Of a stretch of DNA of 52,178 nt, positions 25,239 to 33,917 are shown in pieces. The DNA comes from Clostridium sp. CAG:221. Its GTDB lineage: Bacteria > Bacillota > Clostridia > Clostridiales > Clostridiaceae. Positions within the stretch are counted from its first letter, which is position 1. Each line of letters begins with the position of its first letter. The DNA is taken from the NCBI GenBank assembly GCA_000435835.1, contig FR883404.1, forward strand, positions 1-52,178. Reading direction: 5' to 3'. The position numbers were made by a program, and so were the translations under genes. Under the pieces are notes generated by a model. That model was not told the DNA's origin. It worked only from the letters and a program-made list of their open reading frames with translations, and searched no databases.

Positions 25239-25883
25239 ATGAGTGGAATAACATATGATTATATGGAACAATATATTAGAAATTTAATACCAGATAGTAC
25301 AGGAAAGTTTAGTGAATTAGAAGCGTTTGCTAAAGAAAATGGTGTGCCTATTGCTCAAAAAGAGACAATAAAGTTCTTAGAATTTATGGTTAGCATGAAA
25401 AAGCCACTTAGAATTCTTGAATTAGGAACTGCAATAGGTTATTCTGCCATAAAGATGTATGAAGCTGCAGGAACTGAGCCACATATTACAACTGTGGAGA
25501 GAAGTGAAGAAATGATTAACTTAGCTAAGGAAAATATCAAGAGCTTTAATTTAGAAAACAAGATAGAAATTAAAGAAGGAGATTGTTTAGAAATTTTAGA
25601 AGCCTTAGATGAACCATACGATTTAATCTTTATGGATGCTGGAAAAGGACATTACAATCACTTTTTACCACATTGCTTAAGGTTATTAAAGGAAGATGGA
25701 ATAATAATAGCAGATAATGTGCTATTTAGAGGAATGGTTGCAAGTGATGAACTTGTAAAAAGAAGAAAGATTACAATTGTAAAGAGAATGAGAAAATATT
25801 TAGAATTAGTTTCAGAAGATGAAAGTTTAATTACATCAGTTATTCCTATGGGAGATGGCATAGCTGTAACAAAGAGGAGGTAA
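25239..25883 (+). CDS. trmR: tRNA 5-hydroxyuridine O-methyltransferase TrmR (YrrM-like)
   Basis: The ATG at 25239 is 6 nt after GGAGG; the ATG at 25236 is only 3 nt away. 214 residues with a class I SAM-dependent O-methyltransferase fold: LELGTAIGYSAIKM (SAM site), TVERSEEM, EGDCLEIL, LIFMDAGKGHY and ADNVLFRGMV (metal). By gene order it corresponds to Bacillus TrmR, which methylates ho5U34 of tRNAs to mo5U. The neighbour trhP makes the ho5U. Confidence 0.9.
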   Translation: MSGITYDYMEQYIRNLIPDSTGKFSELEAFAKENGVPIAQKETIKFLEFMVSMKKPLRILELGTAIGYSAIKMYEAAGTEPHITTVERSEEMINLAKENIKSFNLENKIEIKEGDCLEILEALDEPYDLIFMDAGKGHYNHFLPHCLRLLKEDGIIIADNVLFRGMVASDELVKRRKITIVKRMRKYLELVSEDESLITSVIPMGDGIAVTKRR

Positions 25884-25887
25884 CTTA

Positions 25888-27132
25888 ATGAGAAAGCCGG
25901 AAATACTAGCTCCAGCTGGTAATTTAGAAAAATTAAAGATAGCAATAGATTATGGTGCAGATGCTGTATATTTAGGTGGTTCAAAACTAAATTTAAGAGC
26001 ATTTTCTAATAACTTTAGCAATGAAGAAATGATTGAAGGTATTAAGTATTGTCATGATAGAGGAAGAAAAGTATATGTTACTTTAAATGTTTTTGCTAGA
26101 AATCACGATTTAAATGGAGCAGAAGAATATATAAAAGGGTTATATGATATGGGGGTAGATGCAGTTCTTGTAGCAGATCCAGCATTAATTGCAATTTGCA
26201 AGGAAGCAGCACCAGATCTTGAAATACATTTAAGTACTCAAGCAAATACAGTAAATTGGAAAGCAACAAAGTTCTGGTATGATTTAGGAATCAAAAGAAT
26301 AGTATTAGCTAGAGAGTTAACTTTTAAAGAGATAAATGAAATTACATCTAAGATTCCAAAGGAATGTGATATCGAAGCATTCGTACATGGATCAATGTGT
26401 GTAGCTTATTCAGGAAGATGTTTAATATCTAACTACATGATTAAAAGAGATGCTAACAAAGGAATTTGTGGAAATGTATGTAGATACAAATATCATTTAG
26501 TTGAAGAAACAAGACCAGGTGAATATTATCCAGTGGTAGAAGATGATAATGGTACATATATAATGAACGCTAAAGATTTATGTATGATTCACTATATTCC
26601 TGAGCTAGTTAAGAGTGGAATATATTCATTTAAAATAGAAGGAAGAATGAAGAGTGAGTTCTATGTTGCTTCTGTAGTTAAGGCTTATAGAGAAGCTTTA
26701 GATAGCTATTGGGAAAATCCAAGTGCTTATAGATTTAAAGAAGAATGGATGGATATGCTTAAGAAAGTAAGTCATAGACCATATCATACAGGATTCTACT
26801 TAGGTATAAACGGTGAGCAAAACTATGAAGATTCATCATATGTTAGAGATTATGAAATAGTTGGAATGGTTAAAGAGTATGATGCTGAAACTCAAACTGC
26901 TACAATACTTCAAAAGAATAGAGTATTTGAAGGAGATGAAGTAGAAGTGCTAAGACCAGATGTTCCTTATTTCAAAATTAAATTAGAAGATATGTATGAT
27001 TTAGATAAAAATAAGAAAACTGATGTAGCTAATAGAGCACATATGATGTTTAAGGTAAAAGTAAATGAGCCATTAAAAGTAAATGATATGCTTGTAAAAG
27101 CAAATAATACAATTAATATAAACAATAACTAA
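25888..27132 (+). CDS. trhP: U32-peptidase-family tRNA hydroxylation protein TrhP
   Basis: 414 residues, 4 nt after trmR with an AAGAGGAGG ribosome site in the end of that gene. TIM-barrel N-terminal part (PEILAPAGNLEKLKIAIDYGADAVYLGG), the signature EAFVHGSMCVAYSGRCLISN followed by GICGNVCRY. The four Cys in these segments are the set that binds the Fe-S cluster. It works upstream of TrmR, hydroxylating U34 from prephenate-derived chemistry. Bacillus has two such genes (yrrN, yrrO); only one is seen here. Confidence 0.93.
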   Translation: MRKPEILAPAGNLEKLKIAIDYGADAVYLGGSKLNLRAFSNNFSNEEMIEGIKYCHDRGRKVYVTLNVFARNHDLNGAEEYIKGLYDMGVDAVLVADPALIAICKEAAPDLEIHLSTQANTVNWKATKFWYDLGIKRIVLARELTFKEINEITSKIPKECDIEAFVHGSMCVAYSGRCLISNYMIKRDANKGICGNVCRYKYHLVEETRPGEYYPVVEDDNGTYIMNAKDLCMIHYIPELVKSGIYSFKIEGRMKSEFYVASVVKAYREALDSYWENPSAYRFKEEWMDMLKKVSHRPYHTGFYLGINGEQNYEDSSYVRDYEIVGMVKEYDAETQTATILQKNRVFEGDEVEVLRPDVPYFKIKLEDMYDLDKNKKTDVANRAHMMFKVKVNEPLKVNDMLVKANNTININNN

Positions 27133-27145
27133 GGAGGATCATATA

Positions 27146-27763
27146 ATGGAAAAGCCTATTTTAATTGGTATTACTGGAGGGACAGGTTCAGGAAAGAGTA
27201 CCATTGCAGATGCATTATATTCTAATTTTTCAAAGGATCGTATCACAATGATACAACAGGATATGTACTATAAAGATCAAAGCCATTTATCTATGGAAGA
27301 AAGAGTTAAAACTAATTATGATCATCCAATGGCTTTTGATAATGATCTTTTAGTAGAACACTTACAAAAACTAATTAAGGGCGAAGCAATAGAAAAGCCA
27401 AGATATGATTTTACTATCCATAATAGAGCGAAAGATACTACAACTGTAGAACCAAGGGAAATAATAATTGTAGAAGGTATCTTAATTTTAGAAGATGAAA
27501 GAATAAGAGACCTTTTAGATATTAAGGTATATGTTGATACTGATGCCGATATAAGAATATTAAGAAGATTAGTAAGAGATATCGATGAAAGAGGAAGAAC
27601 AGTTGAGTCAGTTATAGATCAATATTTAAAGATGGTTAGACCAATGCATATGGAATTTACAGAACCAACTAAAAGATATGCAGATATAATTATTCCAGAA
27701 GGTGGACATAATTATGTGGCAATAGACATTTTAATGGCTAAAATTAGAGATATATTGAAATAA
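27146..27763 (+). CDS. udk: Uridine/cytidine kinase
   Basis: 205 residues, start 5 nt after AAGGAGG. P-loop GITGGTGSGKST near residue 8, QQDMYYKD, NYDHPMAFD (substrate) and VEGILIL. It phosphorylates uridine and cytidine in pyrimidine salvage. Last gene of the mltG-trmR-trhP-udk unit, followed by the hairpin that overlaps the next gene. Confidence 0.96.
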   Translation: MEKPILIGITGGTGSGKSTIADALYSNFSKDRITMIQQDMYYKDQSHLSMEERVKTNYDHPMAFDNDLLVEHLQKLIKGEAIEKPRYDFTIHNRAKDTTTVEPREIIIVEGILILEDERIRDLLDIKVYVDTDADIRILRRLVRDIDERGRTVESVIDQYLKMVRPMHMEFTEPTKRYADIIIPEGGHNYVAIDILMAKIRDILK

Positions 27764-27771
27764 TTGTATAG

Positions 27772-27817
27772 AAACCATTTCCAAGGGCTAGAATTTAGCT
27801 GAAGGAGATGGTTTTTT
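27772..27817 (+). terminator. Terminator whose 3' arm holds the ribosome site of the PBP gene
   Basis: AAACCATTTCC (27772-27782) pairs with GGAGATGGTTT (27804-27814); GCTA/TAGC forms an inner stem, and a T run follows. The AAGGAG of the next gene is in the 3' arm and its TTG start lies in the T tract. It ends the udk unit and would hide the ribosome site when folded. Confidence 0.7.
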
Positions 27818-29433
27818 TGTTTTTTAAGAAAAGTATAATAGATAGAAGCAAAGTTATAGCTATGGTATTTTTTGCTTTACTTTTTATGCTTGTTTTAAGA
27901 CTATATTATATTCAAGTACATCCTGCAAAGTTAGTGCAAGGAGAACTTAAAAACTATCAGACAGAAGTTTTTAATGGAAGCAGATATTCAGTGATAGATA
28001 CCAATGGTGAAAGTTTAGTAAATGATATTGAAAAATATGTTTTAGTCATTGACTCAAAACCATTTAGGTTAAATAACTACGAGGATACTATTGAAGATTT
28101 GCTAGCTTTAAATTTTATAATGAAATCAGAATATTCGGAGTTTTCCTATACAGACGTTATGAGTTCAAGTGGGAAGTTGTATTATTATCTTACTTATGAA
28201 AGTTATGAAAAGATTAACAGATTAAGTAATATTAAAGGGATTTATACTTATGTATATACAGAAAGAGAAGCTGCTGAAGCAGGTAAAATAGAAGATATAA
28301 TAGCAACAGTTGAAGAAAGTCAAGTTCCTGAAGATTCATTGCAAGAAAAAATATATAACTATATAAAGGATAACCAGTATGAAGAAGGAGAATATTCATT
28401 AAATGATAAATCTATCTATGAACTTACCAATAAAAGTGATACCTCTGAAAATAAGAATATTCAGCTTACAGTAAACAAGGATTGGACGGAGAAGATTAAG
28501 GATGTATTAAATAGTAAAAACTATAGTTTTCTAGACAATGTAGGGGTGGTACTTTTAGAAAGTAATAGCGGGAAAATAAGAGCATTGGTGCAAAAGGATG
28601 ATGCAATGGCCAATGTTGATTTAGGCATAGGTAGTATAGGGTATGAGCCAGGTTCAATATTTAAGGTGTTAACAGAGTCCATAGTTCTTGATATGGGTCT
28701 TACTGATAGTAATGATGTTTATTGTTGTAGTGGAGAAATATGTAGTAAAAATGGAGAACCTTATGCCCATGGACCATTGAGTGTGGATGAAGCATTACAG
28801 ATATCATGTAATGACATATTTGCACAACTAGGTACTATGGTGGGATATGATAATATGCTTAGATATACTGAGAAACTAGGCTTATATCAAAAAGTTTTAG
28901 GGTTAAGTGGTGAGAATAAAGAGGAAGCATTAGGTATAAAGCCAACTTTATCAGAAGGCGTTTCTAACTTCTCTATAGGCCAGTGTATAACAGTTACACC
29001 TCTTCAAATAGCTGGAGCTATTAACGCTGTAGTAAATAATGGCGTATATATTAAGCCATATATAATAGAGAATATTGTTGATAATGATGGTAATGTAATT
29101 TCTACAGAAGAAAGTGAGAGCAGAAGGGTTTTTAGTACTACAACAAGTGAAATAGTACAGAAAAGCATGAGTGATGTTATATGGCTAGGTACAGGATATG
29201 AGGCCAAAGTAGAAGGCATAAATGAAGGTGGTAAAACAGGGACATCTACAGGAGAAGGTGGAGGCACCAATCATGGATGGTTTGCAGGATATTTTGAGTA
29301 TAACGGACAAAAATATACCTTAGTTGTGGTAGCACCTAATATAGGAGAAACTCATCCTGATGGTAGGGAACTAGGTGGAGGAAATACTGGAGCACCTATA
29401 TTTAGAGATATAGTAAATTCACTGATAAAATAA
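27817..29433 (+). CDS. Penicillin-binding protein, D,D-transpeptidase (FtsI/SpoVD type)
   Basis: I choose TTG 27817, 9 nt after AAGGAG; the in-frame ATG at 27808 touches the ribosome site. 538 residues. One N-terminal membrane anchor (about 12-32), a short pedestal domain and a transpeptidase domain: S280-I-F-K283, S330-C-N332 and K473-T-G-T476. No PASTA repeats. It cross-links septal or cortex peptidoglycan. Located next to sigK, so a role in the spore septum or cortex is plausible, but this is inference. Confidence 0.88.
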   Translation: MFFKKSIIDRSKVIAMVFFALLFMLVLRLYYIQVHPAKLVQGELKNYQTEVFNGSRYSVIDTNGESLVNDIEKYVLVIDSKPFRLNNYEDTIEDLLALNFIMKSEYSEFSYTDVMSSSGKLYYYLTYESYEKINRLSNIKGIYTYVYTEREAAEAGKIEDIIATVEESQVPEDSLQEKIYNYIKDNQYEEGEYSLNDKSIYELTNKSDTSENKNIQLTVNKDWTEKIKDVLNSKNYSFLDNVGVVLLESNSGKIRALVQKDDAMANVDLGIGSIGYEPGSIFKVLTESIVLDMGLTDSNDVYCCSGEICSKNGEPYAHGPLSVDEALQISCNDIFAQLGTMVGYDNMLRYTEKLGLYQKVLGLSGENKEEALGIKPTLSEGVSNFSIGQCITVTPLQIAGAINAVVNNGVYIKPYIIENIVDNDGNVISTEESESRRVFSTTTSEIVQKSMSDVIWLGTGYEAKVEGINEGGKTGTSTGEGGGTNHGWFAGYFEYNGQKYTLVVVAPNIGETHPDGRELGGGNTGAPIFRDIVNSLIK

Positions 29434-29504
29434 TTTAGTTATTATAAGCAATATTTTAGCATAGCTTCATATGATATAATAAGCACTATTAGGAGGAACT
29501 CTAA

Positions 29505-30200
29505 GTGATATTATTATCAAATTTCATGGAGTTTTTATGCAGCAATATATTCTTAACAGGATATATATCTGGAAATAATACATTTCCCAAACCTTTAGAT
29601 GAAAAAGAAGAGGAAAAATATTTACAACTTTTAAAAACTGGTGACAAGAAGGCTAAGAGCATATTAATTGAAAGAAACCTTAGATTAGTAGCACATATTG
29701 TGAAGAAATATCAAATCCCCAATAAGGATATAGATGAGTTAATTTCTATAGGCACTGTGGGACTTATAAAGGCAATTGATTCATTTGATGTAACTAAAGG
29801 AACTAGATTGGCAACTTATGCATCAAGGTGTATAGAAAATGAAATTTTAATGCTTTTTAGAAATAATAAGAAGCAGAAAAGTGAAACTTTCCTTCAGGAC
29901 CCTATAGGTGTGGATAAGGAAGGAAATGAAATTAGTTTAATTGATGTGTTAAGCAGTGAAAAAGATTCGGTTATAGATAAAGTTGAAATGAAACTACAGA
30001 TAAAAGCTCTCTACAATAAGATGAATAGTGCTCTTACTGAACGAGAGGGGGAAATTTTAAAAATGAGATATGGTTTAAAGGATGGTAAATGTAAAACACA
30101 AAGAGAGATTGCAGGTATGCTAGGAATTTCTAGATCCTATGTTTCTAGAATAGAGAAAAAGGCTTTAAAAAAATTAAAGAAAGAGTTGTATCCTAAATAG
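29505..30200 (+). CDS. sigK: Late mother-cell sigma factor SigK (pro-sigma-K)
   Basis: 231 residues from GTG 8 nt after AGGAGG. The N-terminal roughly 20 residues are hydrophobic (FMEFLCSNIFLTGYISGNNTF), the pro-sequence removed by SpoIVFB-type protease. Region 2 (ERNLRLVAHIVKKY, DELISIGTVGLIKAI, RLATYASRCIENEI) and region 4 (TQREIAGMLGISRSYVSRIEK) follow. The reading frame is uninterrupted: no skin element is present at this site, unlike some Bacillus and clostridia. A TATAAT at 29475-29480 and a CATATGATA at 29468 lie just upstream. Confidence 0.95.
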   Translation: MILLSNFMEFLCSNIFLTGYISGNNTFPKPLDEKEEEKYLQLLKTGDKKAKSILIERNLRLVAHIVKKYQIPNKDIDELISIGTVGLIKAIDSFDVTKGTRLATYASRCIENEILMLFRNNKKQKSETFLQDPIGVDKEGNEISLIDVLSSEKDSVIDKVEMKLQIKALYNKMNSALTEREGEILKMRYGLKDGKCKTQREIAGMLGISRSYVSRIEKKALKKLKKELYPK

Positions 30201-30296
30201 AATTTTTGCATATTTTGCTAGAATATGTTGAATTTATAGAAGAAATGGAATAAAATAAACAATAGAATATGTTTTTTAACATTAGGAGGAATAATA

Positions 30297-31352
30297 ATGT
30301 ACTTATTAAAAGATTTACTAATAAAAACAATAGAGCTAGGTGCATCAGATCTACATTTAACTGTTGCGTTACCTCCTACAATTAGGGTGAACGGAAAGTT
30401 TAGCCAAATAGGTAGCGAGAAATTATTGCCTGATTATATAGAGACATTTGCCAAAGAAATATTAAATGATAACTATGATGAATATTTAGCAAATGGAGAG
30501 TTTGATACTTCTTATTCATTACCAGGTATAGGTAGATTTAGAGTAAATGTATTTAAACAAAGAAATAGTGATGCTATAGCAATAAGAGTAATAGCGCCAA
30601 AAGCTCCTACAATAGATGAATTAAAACTTCCTGCCACATTAAAAGAAATTGTGAAGGAACAAAGAGGATTAGTGCTAGTAACTGGACCTACAGGATGTGG
30701 AAAGAGTACAACTTTAGCAGCTATGGTAAATGAAATCAATAGTACTAGACAAGGTCATATAGTAACTTTAGAAGATCCAATAGAATATCTTCATAAGCAC
30801 AATAAGTGTATAGTAAATCAAAGGGAAATAGGTAAAGATACAAAAAGCTATCAAAGTGCTTTAAGAGCGGTTTTAAGAGAAGATCCTGATGTAATTTTAG
30901 TTGGAGAAATGAGAGATTTTGAAACTATATCTGTAGCAATTACAGCAGCAGAAACAGGACATTTAGTATTTTCAACATTGCATACCATTGGAGCGGCAAA
31001 GACAATTGAGAGAATAATTGATGTTTTTCCACCACATCAACAACAACAAATTAAAATACAATTAGCTTCTGTACTTAAGGCAGTAGTATCCCAACAATTA
31101 GTGGAAACTATTGATGGAAATGGACGTGTACCTTCTATGGAGATAATGGTTACTACTCCAGGAATACAAAATTTAATTAGAGAAGGTAAAACTCAACAAA
31201 TAGAATCAGCTGTACAAACAGGAAATAAATATGGTATGAGAACCATGGATATGTCTCTTGCTGAATTATGTAAGAGAGGTGTTATTTCTCAAGATACAGC
31301 AATGACATATGCAGTTGATGGAGAAACTTTAAAAAGATTATTAATGTTATAA
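30297..31352 (+). CDS. pilT: Type IV pilus retraction ATPase PilT
   Basis: 351 residues behind AGGAGG. N-terminal PAS-like domain, Walker A GPTGCGKST (130-138), an Asp box, Walker B-like DPDVILVGEMRD and the PilT AGAKTIERIID/IPPHQQQ-like segment. It powers pilus depolymerisation and gliding in clostridia. It is the only pilus gene here, between sigK and ftsZ, a location also known in other clostridia. Confidence 0.93.
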   Translation: MYLLKDLLIKTIELGASDLHLTVALPPTIRVNGKFSQIGSEKLLPDYIETFAKEILNDNYDEYLANGEFDTSYSLPGIGRFRVNVFKQRNSDAIAIRVIAPKAPTIDELKLPATLKEIVKEQRGLVLVTGPTGCGKSTTLAAMVNEINSTRQGHIVTLEDPIEYLHKHNKCIVNQREIGKDTKSYQSALRAVLREDPDVILVGEMRDFETISVAITAAETGHLVFSTLHTIGAAKTIERIIDVFPPHQQQQIKIQLASVLKAVVSQQLVETIDGNGRVPSMEIMVTTPGIQNLIREGKTQQIESAVQTGNKYGMRTMDMSLAELCKRGVISQDTAMTYAVDGETLKRLLML

Positions 31353-31357
31353 CATAT

Positions 31358-31386
31358 AAAAGATGCACATGATGCATCTTTTTTTA
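31358..31386 (+). terminator. Terminator after pilT
   Basis: AAAAGATGCA and TGCATCTTTT with loop CATGA and a T7 run. It separates pilT from the ftsZ unit. Confidence 0.85.
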
Positions 31387-31815
31387 CTTTAATTTAAGAA
31401 TAAGATATATATAAAGGAAAATTTTGATTTTTGTGGAATAATTATTTATAATAAAAAAGTATTGTGAGAGATATTATAGTATTAAATTTTTTATTTATTT
31501 ATGGTATTATATATTAGGTATAAAGAAATGCTACATAATTACGACAATATAATCGTAATTATGTAAAATGTAGTAATCTGTAAAAATAGTATATTTTACT
31601 TATATTTTACAAAACTTTCGATTTCGTTACAAAATTCTAAGATAATTAGCATTTTTACTATTGTTAAATAAGGCAAAAATGTTGTAAAATATAGAATATA
31701 CTATATTTTATATTGTTGAGTATTATATGAAAATTAAAGGATTATGAGATAGTCAAGAGAGTAATATGAGAATATTAAACTTACAAATAGAGATATTTTA
31801 AAGGAGGAGTTTATT
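31387..31815 (+). promoter_or_regulatory. Long ftsZ leader region with a 13-bp perfect inverted repeat
   Basis: This 429-nt gap has no gene. It is extremely AT-rich with several TATA-like boxes. The clear element is TACATAATTACGA (31532-31544) and TCGTAATTATGTA (31553-31565), a perfect 13-bp inverted repeat with an 8-nt loop. A partial palindrome (AATATACTATATTTTATATT) is at about 31693-31712. No ftsA or other reading frame of note. Several promoters for ftsZ are expected, including a sporulation one, but none is certain by eye. Confidence 0.5.
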
Positions 31816-32931
31816 TTGTTAGATTTTGAACTAGATATGCAAGAGTTAACTAATATAAAAGTTATTGGCTGCGGTGGTGGCGGTGGAAATGCCGTTAATA
31901 GAATGATTTTAGAAGGACTTAAGAATGTAGAATTTATTGTGGTTAATACAGACAAGCAGGCTTTATTATTATCTCAAGCTAATACAAAGATTCAAATTGG
32001 AGAAAAGTTAACAAGAGGGTTAGGTGCTGGTGCTAACCCAGAAATAGGTAAGAAAGCAGCTGAAGAAAGTAGAGATGAAATTTCTGAAGCAATTAAAGGT
32101 GCAAACATGGTATTCATAACTGCCGGAATGGGTGGTGGAACAGGTACAGGTGCAGCACCAGTAGTAGCTGAAGTAGCAAAATCAATGAACATATTAACAG
32201 TAGGTGTAGTAACTAAGCCTTTCCCATTTGAAGGAAAGAGAAGAATGAGACATGCTGAAATGGGAATCGAAAACTTAAAACAAAAAGTTGACACTTTAGT
32301 TATTATTCCTAATGAAAGATTATTATCTATGGCTGATAAGAAAACGACTCTTTTAGATTCATTTAGATTAGCTGATGATGTATTAAGACAAGGGGTTCAA
32401 GCTATTTCTGACTTAATTACTATTCCTGGGGTAGTAAATGCCGATTTTGCAGATATTGAAACAGTAATGAAAAACAAAGGTTTAGCACACATGGGAGTTG
32501 GATATGGTAAAGGTGATAACAAAGCACAAGATGCTGTTAGACAGGCTATATCATCACCGCTTCTAGAAACATCAATAGATGGTGCAACAGGAGTTATCAT
32601 TAACTTCACAGGTGGAGTTGATTTAGGAGCTATCGAAGTTTATGAAGCTGCAGAAATTGTTAGAGAAGCAGCAGATATTGATGCAAATATAATCTTTGGG
32701 GCTGTTATTGATGAAACATTAAATGATGAAATCAGATTAACAGTAATTGCTACTGGTTTTGAAGATGATAGCGATAAGAGCGTTTTATCAACTCCAGAGC
32801 AAAAAGTAGAGCATAAGATTGAGACACCTGTTAAGCCTAAAGAAGAAGTAAATACTGAAAAGATTGATCCATTACTTGACTTAGATAGAGAAAGTGTTAA
32901 TATACCAAGCTTCTTAAGATCAAGAAAGTAG
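31816..32931 (+). CDS. ftsZ: Cell division GTPase FtsZ
   Basis: 371 residues from TTG behind AAGGAGGAG. GTP-binding GGGTGTG at 106-112 preceded by GCGGGGGNAVNRM, the T7 loop and a variable linker (about 320-355). It ends with the conserved peptide SVNIPSFLRSRK used to bind partner proteins such as FtsA and SepF. It polymerises at the division site. Directly upstream of spoIIGA as in Bacillus, though with a terminator between. Confidence 0.97.
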   Translation: MLDFELDMQELTNIKVIGCGGGGGNAVNRMILEGLKNVEFIVVNTDKQALLLSQANTKIQIGEKLTRGLGAGANPEIGKKAAEESRDEISEAIKGANMVFITAGMGGGTGTGAAPVVAEVAKSMNILTVGVVTKPFPFEGKRRMRHAEMGIENLKQKVDTLVIIPNERLLSMADKKTTLLDSFRLADDVLRQGVQAISDLITIPGVVNADFADIETVMKNKGLAHMGVGYGKGDNKAQDAVRQAISSPLLETSIDGATGVIINFTGGVDLGAIEVYEAAEIVREAADIDANIIFGAVIDETLNDEIRLTVIATGFEDDSDKSVLSTPEQKVEHKIETPVKPKEEVNTEKIDPLLDLDRESVNIPSFLRSRK

Positions 32932-32942
32932 TATAATAAGAG

Positions 32943-32970
32943 AAACTGTCACAAAAGTGGCAGTTTTTTT
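32943..32970 (+). terminator. Terminator after ftsZ
   Basis: AAACTGTCAC pairs with GTGGCAGTTT around AAAA and is followed by T7. Confidence 0.85.
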
Positions 32971-33050
32971 ATTGCTTTAAAATATTATGATTTTTTTGTG
33001 AAGTATATGTAAAAAAAGGTTGAGTGAAATTTTGAATTATCGTATCATTT

Positions 33051-33083
33051 ATGACAAAAAAATTTTTGGTATGAATGTATAAT
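33051..33083 (+). promoter_or_regulatory. Candidate spoIIG-type promoter with unusual spacing
   Basis: ATGACA (33051-33056) and TATAAT (33078-33083) are separated by 21 nt, close to the 22 nt of the Bacillus spoIIG promoter, which Spo0A activates. Read on the other strand the -35 area gives TTTTGTCATAA, similar to a 0A box (TTTTGTCGAAT). A second partial box, TTTTTGTGAA, lies near 32990-33000. Confidence 0.5.
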
Positions 33084-33105
33084 TTAATGCATAGGAGGAA
33101 GTTGA

Positions 33106-33909
33106 ATGGAAGTATATTTAGATATTATTTTTATAGAAAATGCTATTATTGACTTATTCCTAATGCTAGTTACTTTACGATTGTTACGATTAAAATATAG
33201 AAAAGATGGAATTTATATTGCTGCAATTATTGGAGGTATATATGGATTGGCACCTATTGTAGGCTCAGCAGTTTTAAGTAGTACTTTATTAAAGATTATT
33301 GTTGCTATAATTATGATAATTTTATCGCTTAAAGAAAAAGTTTTAAGCAATATATTTAAGGCTACAATAATGTTTTTTATGGTATCATTTATATTATGTG
33401 GAGTGACATTCATGAGCTTATTGTCATCTAGTACATATACGATATATGGAGGAATGAGTACATCAGATTATTCTATTAGATGGATTTTGATTTCTATTTT
33501 ATTTGTAGGGGTCATAGCTATAAGGGTTTATGATACTATAAAAGAACGAGCTGTGATAGATAACTTTATTTATGATATTTATATTAAAAATGATGAGAAA
33601 ATATTAATGCTTAAAGGATTTTTAGATACAGGAAATGAATTAAGAGAGCCAATAACAAATTTACCGTGCATTTTAATTGAAAATGAATACTTTTTACAGC
33701 TTGAATTTAATAAAAAGGATGAGTATGTTATAAGATATAAGACAATAGACAGTAGTGATGTATTACATGGGTTTAGAAGTGATTTTATCAAGATTAAGGG
33801 AAAAGATGATTCTGCTTGGAGGGAAATAGATGCAATAATTTGTGGGTGTAAAACTACATTAAGCAAAGAAAATGATTATCAAGTACTATTATCAAGAGGA
33901 ATTATTTAG
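33106..33909 (+). CDS. spoIIGA: Sporulation sigma-E processing peptidase SpoIIGA
   Basis: 267 residues behind AGGAGG. Five membrane segments in the first 150 residues, then a soluble aspartic-protease-like domain with the catalytic FLDTGN (Asp 174). It cleaves the pro-sequence of sigma-E in the mother cell after a forespore signal (SpoIIR). Eight nt separate it from sigE, with the sigE ribosome site overlapping its stop. Confidence 0.95.
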   Translation: MEVYLDIIFIENAIIDLFLMLVTLRLLRLKYRKDGIYIAAIIGGIYGLAPIVGSAVLSSTLLKIIVAIIMIILSLKEKVLSNIFKATIMFFMVSFILCGVTFMSLLSSSTYTIYGGMSTSDYSIRWILISILFVGVIAIRVYDTIKERAVIDNFIYDIYIKNDEKILMLKGFLDTGNELREPITNLPCILIENEYFLQLEFNKKDEYVIRYKTIDSSDVLHGFRSDFIKIKGKDDSAWREIDAIICGCKTTLSKENDYQVLLSRGII

Positions 33910-33917
33910 GAGGGTTT

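Noticed and set aside
29443..29480. Sigma-E-like promoter before sigK (CATATGATA)
   Set aside because: The possible -35 elements are at the wrong distance (about 10-12 nt rather than 14); a weak sigma-A pair is equally possible.
30220..30274. Direct repeat TAGAATATGTT at 30220 and 30264
   Set aside because: 11 nt in very AT-rich DNA is expected by chance, and the distance fits no known regulator.
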